Below are positions 1-10,796 of a stretch of DNA of 64,000 nt, piece by piece. Within the stretch, counting starts at the first letter, position 1, and the number at the start of each line of letters is the position of its first letter. Both the position numbers and the translations under genes were made by a program. The notes under the pieces were generated by a model. It was not told where the DNA came from. It worked only from the letters and a program-made list of their open reading frames with translations, and searched no databases. This DNA comes from Dromiciops gliroides (lineage: Eukaryota > Chordata > Mammalia > Microbiotheria > Microbiotheriidae), in the NCBI RefSeq assembly GCF_019393635.1, contig NC_057865.1, positions 301,768,885 to 301,832,884 on the forward strand. The letters run 5' to 3'.

Positions 1-2930
1 CAGTGGAAACGCTGAAGAAAGCTGAAGCTCTGTATGAGGTTCCCCTGCAGGGCCCGGCCTCTGCCCGGGAGAGGCCACCAGGGTGCATCTGCCACCAAGC
101 ACGAGGAGGTGCCCAGGATACAGAGAGGTCACCCAGCCCCACGACTCAAGGCAGGACCTGAACCCAAGCGAGGCTTCCCAGCTGTGAGGAGGCCAGCTCT
201 CTAGTTCCCGAGTCCCACTGCTTCCAAAATCGTCACTGAGGAGGAACTAGGGAGCCTTGCATTTCTCTGGAGGGGCGCTGGGCCCTTCTCTTGGGCATGA
301 GTCCACTGCCCAGGTCTTCTTCCTCCAGCTTGGGCACTGCCCACTTTCTGATGCCCAAAGCTGGGCCGCCAGGGAGCAGCACTCAGCCCCCTCCTCTCCG
401 TTCTAGGGCTTCTCTGGCAAGCTGGTCCCAGTGCCATTGCCCCCTTCCCAGTGTCCTCCCCAGTCTCCCCAGGGGCTTGGCCGGGAGCTCCAGTCCCTCC
501 CTCTCTGGGCCTCAGCTTCTTCATCACCAAAACGGGATTAACGATGCTCTCTACCTGCCAGGACAGTTGTGAGGGTGGTGATCAAGAAGTGGGACTTGTT
601 ACCCAGCAGAAGCTCGGCAGGGCCGGCTTCTAGAATGGGCCAGCACACCCACGGGAGCTTTGCTGAGCCTGCGGCCCAGACGCGCTTTATTCCTCAGGAG
701 TCCCAGCCCTTGGCCCAGGTGGGGCCCAGACCAGGACTCAGCTCCCAGATATCTGAAGCCCGCTGCCGTCCCAAGATAAACACCTATGTCTGAGTCTCTC
801 CCTGTTGCCCAAGAGTGGCCAAAGGAAGCAGAGATAACCCAGGGCAGGAAGCAAACAGGGTCTGATGTGATGCTGAGGCTGTCTCCCTCTGGATGCCAAG
901 TGAATCCTGCCACCACCTCCGCTGTGCCCACCGTGCCACTTTTCATTTGCTTTCATGAACCCTCCCCAGAGGCCTGTGGACCCAGCCACAGAGTCGGAAA
1001 TGGATGACATGAGGAGGTGTCAGGAAACCTCAGCCATCCATTCTGGACCATCATCGGGGGGGATGACCGCAGTGCGGGTCCCCAGCCACGAGCAGTCAGC
1101 ATCAAGGCCAGGCAGCCTGGCCACAGTGACCGTGGGGATCTGGAGCTGCTCAGCACGGCTTGGGCAAAGCCAAGAGAGGCCCTGATGTAGCAACAGTGTG
1201 GGGCAAATGCTTGGTAGTGAGCTTCTCAGCCCAAGTGAGTCCTATGAGGACTCCAGCCACAGCCCCAGAAAGGGTGATATTGTCCATGGTGCTGCTGCTG
1301 CTGCTGGTGACTGTGTTTTCATGGGGAAGGGAGCTGCCACACCGGGAGCCAACAGTGGCACTCGTATGTCCCTTAGTGAGGCAGTTGGGGAGTGACCACC
1401 CATCTGGCCGGGACAGGTCCCTGCAGTTCCAAAGCTGGTCCTCTGCCCGCTAGGTTGCAGTGGATTATGGTCCAGTTGTCCCCCATGCATGATCATGAAT
1501 CACATCTAGGGACCCCTTAAGACTGACTTTGAAAAAAAAGTGACTGATGGTGCCAGGGTGGAGGGGCCTTAGAACACAGATGTTGAGTTCAGCTGCCTCC
1601 TTTTACAGACTTGCCTCTCAGCACTTAAGGAACCGTCTGGGCTGCGCAGCTGGCAAGGGTCAGGGACAGTGAGTGAGCCTGGGAGGTTCTGGCCACTCCT
1701 GGGGCCTCTCGTGTTCCTGGGAGGAGGGGCTCTGTGAACCAGAATTCAGCAGGTGAGGGGAGAGGGAACAGAGAGCCGACCCGTGTGCAGGGCAGGCTGG
1801 GGAGGCGGGGGTCCTGAGCCAGCAGTAGGGAGCCCTGGAGGGCTTGGACCTGCGGGGCAGCGTGCTCTGCTCACCTCCAGTGTTTCTGGCTGGGGCCTGG
1901 GGGGCTGTTGGGAGCCCAGAGTCGAGGCAGGCCCAGGCCCACCTGGGAAGAGGCCATGGAAGGGAGCGAACGGGCGGGGTGAGGACTGGGCTTGGCTGGG
2001 TCCGGGCACTCCTTCCAGCACTCAGAGCTGGTGATCTAATGGAGGCACCTGGCTCTGCCTTGTTCGGTGCCTTAAAGGGGGCAGAGGCCAGTCGGCCTGA
2101 TGCCCAGCCCCTTCCCCTCTCTGCACCTCGGATGTGTGAAATATGGAGCTCTGGTGGGATGCTCTCTGGGGCCAGGGGCCGGGGGCGTTCCACAAGAGGT
2201 GGAGTCCTCAGCCCCGGCGAGGAGCATCTTGTTAATTTTATGGACCATTTTCACATGGAGATGAGGCGGCTCGGGCTCCCTGCCTCCCCCCTCCTCTGCT
2301 TCCTTCCAGACTCCATTGTCCACACGGCTTGCTGAGCAGAGACACTGGCTGCATTATGGGCCCCCCCCATACCCCCCGCTCAGGGCTGGGCCTGCAGAAG
2401 CTGTCCTGGTGGCCCTGAGCCAAAGTCGAGGTTACCACGAGGTTAGGCTGTCTGCTGGCCCCCCCCCAGCCCCCCAGCCCCCTCTGAGGAAAACAGAAGC
2501 TGCCTTGATGGGCCCGCCGCAGACAGGGCTACACCTGTTCCTCTTCCCCCGCCCCCAGCCCACAGCCCCCGGCCTGTTCTGTCTCCATTCATCGGCCTCT
2601 TCTGCAGTCACTCCGGAGGCTGGGCCCACAAAGGCGCTTGGGGGGCGACGCCTCCCGGGAACGTGCAGTGGGGGCTAAAGAAAGTCGGGGCAACAGATGT
2701 CAGTGGGCTTCTGCCAAAGGCCCCTTGCCAGGCCCTGGTGCCCTGACCCAGCCTCCCTTTGTCAGGTGCTGCTGCCGGCTATAGGAGAGGGCATTGACTG
2801 GGTCTGGACAGCAGTGCCAGCCTTAGTCTGTGAACAGCAGGCGGGTTGGGGTGTGGTGGGCACAGCTCCAGCAGGAAGGTGGAAGACCCAGGCCTCAGCT
2901 CCGGGAGGTGCTCCTTGCTGGGAGCTGCGG
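1..2930. other. Intergenic stretch, no gene seen
   Basis: GC-rich unique DNA upstream of the let-7 pair. The open frames on both strands are short, compositionally biased and show no family I recognise. A degraded MIR-type SINE 3' part is visible near 490-590 (GGGCCTCAGCTTCTTCATC followed by a GTTGTGAGG block). A fragment of the SINE-tail repeat (GGGGCCTTAGAACACAG) lies near 1560-1600. The part at 2060-2350 has a less repetitive, possibly conserved look, but nothing specific can be named. If let-7 is made from a long host transcript, as in human, this region would lie inside or upstream of it. Confidence 0.5.
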
Positions 2931-2937
2931 GGCTAGC

Positions 2938-3060
2938 TCTGTGCCTCAGTTTCCCCATATGCACAAAGAAGATTCTCTTTCAGTTCTCTGTTCAGTTCTG
3001 AGGCCCCTTCCATCCTGCTATTCCCTGTTCTGAGACTCCTCCCATCCTGATATCCCCAGT
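2938..3060 (+). repeat. MIR-type SINE 3' end followed by two sense tail units
   Basis: The block TGCCTCAGTTTCCCCATATG is the hallmark 3' region of a MIR-type SINE. It is followed by two copies of the tail unit (core CCTTCCATCCTG ... TTCCCTGTTCTGAG) in sense orientation. At about 3060 the unit flips orientation and continues as the long array to the right, forming a head-to-head junction. Confidence 0.6.
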
Positions 3061-3515
3061 CACACAACAGGGAATGTGAGGATGGGAGGAGCCTTAGAAC
3101 AGAGAAGGTCAGAGCTGGGAGGGGCCTTAGAACAGGGGATGTCAGGGCTGGGAGGGGCCTTAGAATAGGGGATGTTAGGATGGGAGGGGGCTTAGAACAG
3201 GGAAGGTCAGAGGTGGGAGGGAGCTCAGAACAGGGGATGTCAGAATGGGAGGAGCCTTAGAACAGGGGATGTCAGAATGGGAGGAGCCTGAGGACAGGGA
3301 AAGTCAGGGATGGGAGGGGGCTTAGAACAGGGAAGGTCAGGGATGGGAGGGGCCTGAGGACAGGGAAAGTCAGGGATGGGAGGGGCCTGAGGACAGGGAA
3401 GGTCAGAGGTGGGAGGGAGCTCAGAACAGGGGATGTCAGAATGGGAGGAGCCTTAGAACAGAGAAGGTCAGGGCTGGGAGGGGCCTTAGAACAGGGGATG
3501 TTAAGGCTGGGAAGA
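3061..3515 (-). repeat. 33-bp minisatellite, about 13 units
   Basis: A tandem array with a clear 33-base period. The core reads GCTGGGAGGGGCCTTAGAA followed by CAGGG and GATGTCAG or AAGGTCAG. I count about 13 units by the CTTAGAA / CTCAGAA / CTGAGGA anchor, spaced roughly every 33 bases from about 3092 to 3487. Two variants (GATGTCAG and AAGGTCAG) alternate irregularly, and one block of several units seems to be repeated. Read on the minus strand, the unit equals the 3' tail of MIR/L2-type elements (AAGGTCCCTCCCAGCTCTGA...), so it probably grew from a SINE tail. Confidence 0.9.
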
Positions 3516-6500
3516 GTCTAGACCAGGGGCCTCCTATGGAAGGTTCTAGGTTAGGGATCAGGCTCAGATTAAGGAACCTTAGAGAGAACTGGAGGACATT
3601 TGTCCCTAGCTTCCTCTGCTGAGCCCAGGTGAAGTGGGGCCTTGGGCGCCCTGCAGGCAGGGCCAGGGCACCATATTCCCTGGGCTTCGGGCTTAGGCCT
3701 GGCCATGGGGGCATCCTTGGGTCTTAGGGCCCAGTGGGCTCTGCTTCCATGAGGAACGCTAAGTAAGGGGGTCAGTGCTGCAGATACTGCTGTACACAGG
3801 CACGGAAGGGTATCCCCCTTCCTCCTTTCCTGCCTTCTCCTCCCTTTCCAGAGACAAGCCAGTGGTCTTTGGTTGTCAAGTGAAAGACTCTGGATTTTAT
3901 CCATAGGTACAGGGGAGCCGTAGCAGGTTTCCAAGTGAGAGAGAGGGCGGTGAGCAAAGACCCGCATCAGAGCGATGACCATTGGCGGATGCAGGAAGGC
4001 TCGGTGAGTGACCCTTCGGGGTGTGGCAGGTGTTGGGGGTGGGGCGGTTGCCTTGTGGGGGACACACTAGTATATAGTTTCCTCTCACTGTCAAATTTTC
4101 AACCCTTGACCTTTGGAAAGAGTGCTGGAGTCGGAGCTCTGGGCTCATATCCCATCTCTGCTTCCTCCTCCCGTGTGACCTTGGGCAAGTCAGTTCCTCA
4201 GACTCAGTTTCCCCCTCTGCCAAATGGATTGGTCCATGTTACCCCGGTGCTAAGGCACCAGGCCCTTCCTGTACCAGGTCCATGATCCTCCTGGGATGGA
4301 GCCAGGAAGCAGACTAGAACCAGGGGCTTGGAGGGCAAGGACAGGCATCACTGACAAAGAAACTGAAACTGCTGGAAAACCCAGGGGTAAATGTGCCAAA
4401 GCTGGCGAACGTGACCTCAGAAGCCTCTTTTATGCCCATGGCACACCTGCCACCTCCGCGGTGCCCCTGCCAGGCTCGGCCCAGGCCCTCAGCCGTCATG
4501 AGCCCCCGGAGAAGCAGGGCAGCACCCCGCATGGAAGCCCAACCCTCCCCTTCGAGGTCTGGGGCAAGCCAGCAGTAGCATTTGGCAATCCGGGAAGTCA
4601 GAAAGGAGCCCCGCAAGGGGGCCACCATCTGCAAGGGGACCTGGAAGGCCAGTCCCTCAGCCCCAGGGCTTGGCATGGAACAGATGCCCCTGTGGACTCA
4701 GGACCTAGACACCAGAACGACCCAAGTTCTGCAGCAGCAAGAGCCTGTGTGTGTGAGTTAGAATCTCACCGTGCCCTATGTGTACAGTGGACCTGGTGAG
4801 GCCTGCCTCTGCAGTGGAGTGCCTGAGTTACCTGGGACAACCCCCCTAAACCTCTCTGGACCTCAGTCTCCCCAGCTCTAGAATAGGAGGTGGGGCTCCT
4901 CACGAGGGGTGCAGGGCCTACCTGGCCTCTCCGCTCTCCAGTTGTTTTGTGACACCCAGGGGACATTGCAGGGCTTACCCTCAGGCACCCACCCTCCGGG
5001 CCACCCCTGGGGCTCACTTCCAGGCAGGGAGCGGCTTCCTTGATGCCCCAGGATGCCTTGTGGCACTAGCTCTTCCTTATCCTTGAGCAGACTTGGACCC
5101 TGCTTCCAGGCCTTGGTCTTGCTCACTGGTGGAGGTTGGACATGGAATATCCCCGACTAGTCCTCAGTTTCCGCATTTGTAAAGTAAGAGACTCGCCCTA
5201 AGTGACCTCATGGGATGACCTCCCATTCTTGTCTCTTGCAGGTGTGTGCAGTGGTCAGTGGCAGGCAAATTTTAGTCACAGGGCTCACAGTGTGACCCCA
5301 GGATTCAGGTTTCATGCCCCCCTAGCCCTGAAGTCAGTGCCCCTTCTCCACTCCGCCCAACCTCACAGAAAGTGCTGCAGAAGCTCCGAGGTCTCTCCTC
5401 CTTTTCCTTCTGAAAGATTAAAAGAAAGAGGACTGGGGATGCCCTCCGAGGTGCCAGGGGTCTCCACCTTCCTGCCACATGGCTCCCCGTCAGGCCTCTG
5501 ACCCCCTTTCCCCATGGAGTGGATCTGAAGGGACATCTGCTGGGAAGCTTCTGCTTCAGTCTGACGTTCAGGTCCTTGCCTCACTGGAAGCTCTGACTTT
5601 GAGCCATGGCCCGAGGACCTCCCCAGGAGAGGAGGGAATGAGGGACCCTGTAGCCAGAGCCTTCAGGAACCTTGGCAGGGGCTGAGCCCAAAGCACCCTC
5701 ACAGTGATCACAGGGGCTGAGTCTAACTTTCTGAAGAATCCCAGCAGAGATCACCCAGGCCTGGGGTGGGGAGGGGGACAGGGCAGCATCTGAGACGCCT
5801 TCAGTCCCATGGCTACTTGGCCAAGGCTGCCCTAGAAAAGGGCCTTTTGTGCCCTTCCTGCCTGATCCAGAGGCTCTAGCATCCCCCAGAAGACCTCAGG
5901 CCCCTGCCGTGGCAATGGCATCTCCTCACCATTAGATGGTCCCCCACATAGGACCCCCTGGAGTCCCCAGAAGTGTCCAAAGCCATGCCAACAGGCTCCA
6001 CGCACGGGGACTGAGGGGTCATTATGGCACTAGGAAAAGCCATTGAGAGCCTTGAGCTGGGGGCTCCCTGGAGGCCAGGAAACATGTCGGGGGCCAGGAG
6101 GGGAAAATACATTGCCTCTCATGGGTGGGGGCCTTCCTGGGTCTTGTTTCATGAAAAGTAGCTTCAGTGTCCCTGGCACCACAGTCAGGCATTTCCATGC
6201 CAGCACACCAAAGCTTGGGAGGTCACCAGGGAATGAGCTTCACTTGAGGTCTGAGACCAGGCCTTCCTGGCCCTCGGGGCCCATCCTCAGGGCCAGACCC
6301 CAGAGGGACATGGGTGGTGCTGCTGTCCCTGGCCAGCTCCTGGGGTCCCCTGGCAGATGGGAACAATTTGGGGATCCCTTTGTCCTGGGTCGGATGCCAG
6401 CCATGGCCTCTCAGCCCTGAACTATGATTGGAAAAGCAGCTAGTTATCCTGGGGTTTGGCTCCAGGGCCCAGAACTGAAGGTGGGTTTGAGGGTGGGGGG

Positions 6501-6600
6501 AGTCCCAAGTGGGTATCGCCCCTTCTCTGTACCCAGAAATCCTGAGGCTCCCCACAGACCCTGGTTCTAAAGCAGTAGCCACTTCCCAGCCTGGAGAGAG
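3516..6600. other. Gene-free stretch with MIR and old repeat fragments
   Basis: No convincing gene. Near 3885-3990 is a fragment like the ancient repeat described at 22.9 kb (GGATTTTATCCATAGG...). A sense MIR-type SINE lies at about 4110-4260 (GTGTGACCTTGGGCAAGTCA then CTCAGTTTCCCCCTCTGCC). Weaker MIR pieces lie at about 4740-4890 and 5160-5215. The rest is unique. Open frames of up to 167 codons here have no recognisable domains. Confidence 0.5.
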
Positions 6601-6639
6601 TTAAGTCCTTTGTCATGGAGAAGTCATTGGGAGATGGAA

Positions 6640-6905
6640 ATGTCACATTGTGCTTTCATCTTAAACATCTGTTCCACTGCAAAGCCAACTGTTGCCAGAG
6701 TTATTTTTTGTCCTTTTATTTTTTTTTAAGAAGAGAGAGAGAGAAAAACGGCCCAGAGCCTTTGAGGCCGGCATTCTGTTTACCACTGAAAACGACTCTC
6801 TGGTTATCAGCCAAATGCAATCGTGGCTGCTTTGTCAGAATCAAAATGGCGGCCTTTGGGCATGACTCACTTGGCAGAGTGCAGCTGCATTCTGTCCCTG
6901 CCTAG
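6640..6905. promoter_or_regulatory. Candidate conserved regulatory element upstream of let-7
   Basis: A patch free of recognisable repeats whose composition differs from its surroundings. It holds a full YY1-type site (TCAAAATGGCGGCC, about 6840-6853), an AP-1-type site (ATGACTCAC, about 6862-6870), an NF1 half site (TTGGCA) and an E-box (CAGCTG). All lie within about 60 bases, 1.8 kb upstream of let-7a-3. This is inference from motif clustering only. It could be an enhancer of the let-7 primary transcript or a relic promoter. Confidence 0.35.
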
Positions 6906-7274
6906 CTTTCTGTCCTTAAGACCCTCCCCACTCTGATCTCCCACACTCAGTGAATCCAGAGCCTCCCCTATGATTTCAGGAGCACTCCCCATGGGGGGAG
7001 GGGTGGGGAGACTGAATGGAAGAAGCTCAAATGGGGGATGCCCAGAGATCTTGCCTTCATCCCCCAAGGTTAGCCTGGACCCAGAAGCATCTATCCCCAT
7101 GGCACTGACAGGGCCGGGTCTTGGCAAGAACAGTATAGACTGGCCAAGCCCCAGACTGGCCAGAAAGTTCTAGAAAGAAACAATGGGCCTTGCTGAGCTT
7201 GGTCATCTCACAGGTCTAAGGCAGGGGGTGGGGGTGGGGGTGACCCTGTTTGTGAGGGAAAGAAAAGCACAGAA

Positions 7275-7510
7275 TGCATGATTCTAGAGCTGGAAGGCAC
7301 CTCAGAGGCCGTCTGATTCAATCTGTTCATTTTACAAATGAGGAAACTGACACCCAGAGAATTGCCCAAGGTCAGGGTGGGATTTGAAACCAGTACCTCT
7401 GACTCCAGATTTAGTAACCTAACCTGCTCATTTTATAAATAGAGAAACTGAGGTCTAAAGAGGGTGACAGGCTCCCATAGCAAATTACTGGCCAGCCCAG
7501 GATGAGAACC
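7275..7510 (-). repeat. Two antisense MIR-type SINEs
   Basis: Shows AGAGCTGGAAGGCACCTCAG, CATTTTACAAATGAGGAAAC, then GGGATTTGAA, the reverse reading of a MIR-type SINE. A second partial copy starts near 7425 with CATTTTATAAATAGAGAAAC. Confidence 0.7.
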
Positions 7511-7699
7511 CACATCAAGGGGAGGTGTGCTTTTTACCTTACTTTCAACCTAATACCAAATAAATAGGAAGTCTGAGGGTTTGAGTGGAAAGAACGTCTT
7601 TGGAAACCTCAGAGGAATCCCAAATGTTCCTGGTAAGCCAAGGGGCATAGGTGGTATCAAGTCTTGGCCCACTCCACTACTAACCAACCCCATGGGCAC

Positions 7700-7835
7700 T
7701 GTGGGTAACTTACCCCTCCCCCACCCCCACCTTAGCCTCAGTTTCCTCCTTTGGCAAATAGGGATAAAGAACTCTGCCCAAGCTTCTTCCTCCAGATGGG
7801 TTGTAAGGATCAAAGATGTACAGAGCAGATTCTGT
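7700..7835 (+). repeat. Sense MIR-type SINE fragment
   Basis: The block CCTCAGTTTCCTCCTTTGGC followed by AAATAGGGATAA and GGGTTGTAAGGATCAAA matches the central and 3' parts of MIR-type SINEs in forward orientation. Confidence 0.55.
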
Positions 7836-8733
7836 GGCAGCCCAAGGCTCCCGGGATATTGGTGAATCATTCGGCTCCTTCGGTCAGCCAACATTTCCTG
7901 AGAGCCTCCTAGGCACAGATGCTGGGGCTGGGCACTGAGGCTAGACCAGACAGTGGGTGTGAAAGCTTCGGTGATGAGGGTACAAAGGGAGGCCGCACCC
8001 CCTAGTCCCAGCCGAGCACAAAGAACCACATGTCTCAGGGGCATCTCTGCCAGAGAATCCTCCAGCCTGGGCTTGCTTGGAGACCCCTGTGGACCAGGAG
8101 CCCCACCTCCTGAGGCAGCTCCCATGGGGAGGAACGCGGGAAGTGACCTCTGTGCCATTGCTCCTGCCTCTGGGGAAGGGTCACGTGGACCAAGCCTGGT
8201 CCTCTCTCCCAGTAACAGCCCCAGGGATGTGGGAAGACCTAAAAGTGCCCGATGTTGCTGAGGGCGCCTCTCAAGACCCTGCACTGTCCAGAGCACCTGC
8301 CCCTCCTCAGTGGCCCATGCAGCCAAGCAGGCAGCAAGCACCTGGGAGATGCCTCCCCTGTACTTGGCACCAGAGATCCGGAGACCAAACCAAACCACTT
8401 CTGCCCTCAGGAATGGCCATTCTCCTAGGGTAGATGGCACATATGAAGTCGTTGGTGGGGGATGCCCCGGTAGATGGCAGAGGGTCTCAGGAAAGGGCTC
8501 CTGGGGGAGGCTGAACTTAAAGGAGGTCGGAATTCTAGGCCCACCCCTGCATGTCCTAAGCCCACATCTAGAGTAGCCCCGGGAAGGAAATCTGCTTTCC
8601 GGGAGAAGTGGGGAAAGAGGCGGGCAGTGTGCGCAGTTGCAGTGGCTCACCATCTGTCTAGCCTTCTTTCCTTCTAGGTGTTCCAGCACCCCAGGTTGGA
8701 TGGCCAGCACCCCGTTGGAGAATGACTGCCCTT

Positions 8734-8814
8734 TGGGGTGAGGTAGTAGGTTGTATAGTTTGGGGGTCGCTCCCTCTGTCTGTGAGATAACTATACAGTC
8801 TACTGTCTTTCCCG
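8734..8814 (+). ncRNA. MIRLET7A3: let-7a-3 microRNA precursor hairpin
   Basis: This is a let-7 microRNA precursor, processed by Drosha and Dicer; mature let-7 represses many mRNAs and promotes differentiation. The 5p arm at 8739-8760 begins TGAGGTAGTAGG and ends TTGTATAGTT, which is the let-7a sequence (let-7c has G in place of A near the end). The 3p arm at 8791-8811 begins CTATACAGTC and ends CTGTCTTTC, the form typical of the human let-7a-3 / mouse let-7c-2 locus. The arms pair across a loop of about 30 bases. One base of the 3p arm differs from the human sequence as I remember it (A to G), which turns a U-A pair into a U-G pair and keeps the stem. The order with let-7b downstream on the same strand matches the mammalian cluster, so the paralogue assignment is firm. 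Confidence 0.95.
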
Positions 8815-10256
8815 AAGTGGCTGTGACATCGCCGCTGGAGGGAGCCCAGAGAGCCTTGCTAGGCTGCACCGAGGGCCTGAGGGGGGAGGGGGAGCCCCAT
8901 CACTTCAGGGGCTGAAGGGAGAATCAGAGGTATGGGGCTGGAGCTAGGGCAGCGCTGCTGGCTGGTGGCCCCAGGCCCCTGGAGGCTAAGCTCAGGGGTT
9001 ATTGTTTCTGTGAATGTCAGGGATGGGAGGGGGCTTTGGAAAGCCTCTGGTCCAGCCTCTCGTTTGATAGGCCCTAGCAGGGAAGGGGCTCACTCAAGGT
9101 CCCTAGGAAGTCCCTGTGCAGGTGGCCTGCGTCCCCAGGTCTCCCCAGCCCACTCCAGGGTCAGACACACTTGACAGTGAGTGGTTTCCTTACTCACTTA
9201 GAAGCCCAACAGTCCAGACACAGGCGATCGAGGGGCACGATGTTCATTGGCCCAGACATGTAGGCTGGCCCTCAGGCCAGAGGAATGAAGCTTAAGTGTG
9301 AAGGGGAAGGCCTGGATAGACACATTGGGGAACCTTGGTCTACCTTCCCACTCCTCCGGACTCACACCGTGCCAAAGGCTGACCCATCCATGCAGGATGA
9401 TTTGGAAAGGTGTCTGTGAATACCAACAAGTCATGCCATTTTCTTTCCTCACTTTTGGGCAGGGTATTGTGGTGGAGCTCTGGGCTGTCTCTGTGTCACT
9501 AGGTAGCCTATCGGGGGAGACAAGCACTGGCCTGGGAGCCGGGAGACCCAGAACAGCTGTGTACCTCAATTTCCTTTTCTGTAAAATGAGCAGGCTGGCC
9601 TCCACGACCCCTTAGGTTCCCTTTCTAGCTTTGACATTCCATGGAATTTTCCTTATCTCTTGTATCATACCCCGCTCAAGTCAGCAGCTTCTCTGGAGGG
9701 GCTGAGTGCTGAGTGGTTGGGAGGGGGCCAGAGAGGCGCCTCCCATCAGGCAGGAATGGCCTGCAACCTTTGTGAAAGGCCCTGGGGTCTTAGAGCAGGG
9801 CTTCTGTGGGAACTATCTCCATATCACTGGTTTCCTTGGTAAATCTGGGTTTTATTGGACAACTCTGAGAAGGAATCCATGGGCTACCCAAGGGGTCCAG
9901 GACCCTGGGGAGGTTCCAAGCCCCTGACTGAGCCAGAAGGCTCTCTGGCCAGCTTTCCTTTTACAAAGCACACTGGGGCACAGGGAGGGGGGAAAGAGCT
10001 CAGCCAGGGGTCACAGTGAGCTGGAGCCAGTGGCCTCCTCAGCTTTGCCCAGTCCTGGGAATGTGTAAGAGAAGTCTAGGTGGGTGGAGGCAGATTGCCT
10101 TGCGGGCAGGGGGGCTTTGGGGAGCAACAGGAGAGACGGGACTGGAGACTAGGAGTAGGATTGGGGAGCCTTTTCCCTCAGGCCCAGGGTCGGATTCTTG
10201 GGCCTGAAAGAAGCCTGCGCGGCCACCACCTCGGACAGCCTCTGCTCAGCGCCTCG
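8815..10256. other. Spacer between let-7a-3 and let-7b
   Basis: About 1.45 kb of presumed primary-transcript sequence. It contains a sense MIR-type SINE at about 9500-9650 (TGTGTACCTCAATTTCC, TGTAAAATGAG, CTAGCTTTGACATTCC). The rest is unique. The spacer is longer than the roughly 0.9 kb I recall for human, partly because of the SINE. No third hairpin is evident by eye. Confidence 0.55.
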
Positions 10257-10342
10257 CGGGGTGAGGTAGTAGGTTGTGTGGTTTCAGGGTAGTGATTTTG
10301 CCCCAGTCAGAAGATAACTATACAACCTACTGCCTTCCCTGA
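10257..10342 (+). ncRNA. MIRLET7B: let-7b microRNA precursor hairpin
   Basis: Second member of the pair, on the same strand as let-7a-3 and probably made from the same primary transcript. The 5p arm at 10262-10283 begins TGAGGTAGTAGG and ends TTGTGTGGTT, diagnostic of let-7b (GTGTGG). The 3p arm at 10318-10339 begins CTATACAACC and ends TGCCTTCCC, identical to the known let-7b 3p arm as I recall it. The loop begins TCAGGGTAGTGATTTTGCCCC and is close to human but with substitutions. It keeps the TGAT element discussed as a LIN28 cold-shock-domain contact in let-7 loops. Both arms look intact, so this should be a working gene. Confidence 0.96.
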
Positions 10343-10796
10343 GGGGCTGCCTCAGCCCACCCGTGGCCATCACCGGGCCCTCGCAGCTGCCCATTGGGCC
10401 CCCACTGCTAACCACCAGGTCCTCACTACTAACCCTTGGGCTTTCATGGCAGCCTGGTCCTCTCACGGCTGCCCACTAGTCCCTGGCTGCTCAAGGTTCC
10501 CTGACTCTTAGGAGGGACATCCACCCACCCAGGCATTGGGGTAAGCTTCCCCCAGCCCCTAAGCCTTTGTCCAAGGCTGGTCACTCTGGGGGTGACCAGG
10601 CCAGGGATTGGGCAATTTTAAAAATAAAGTCCATTGTAATGGGAATTCTGGTGGAATGAGCCTGTTTTCATTTGTTTTCATGAAATATTGATCCACATGG
10701 GGTTCCAGGAATGTACCATTCTTGGCATGGGAAGCAGACAGTTCTAGGGCTCCACTAAGTGCCCAAACTTGTGGGCATCGTGTGGGAAGAGTCCTG
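10343..10796. other. Unique sequence 3' of let-7b
   Basis: No repeat or gene recognised. The part at about 10610-10720 is AT-richer than its surroundings, with TTTAAAAATAAAGTCCATTG and TTTTCATGAAATATTGATCC. It looks like a possible conserved non-coding element, but no function can be assigned. Confidence 0.4.

Noticed and set aside
3061-3515. CRISPR-like regular repeats
   Set aside because: Units are directly adjacent with no spacers, period 33, in a vertebrate genome. It is a minisatellite.
7550-8869. 439-codon minus-strand open frame covering let-7a-3
   Set aside because: No recognisable domain, proline- and glycine-rich, crosses MIR remnants and the let-7a-3 hairpin. Chance frame in GC-rich DNA.
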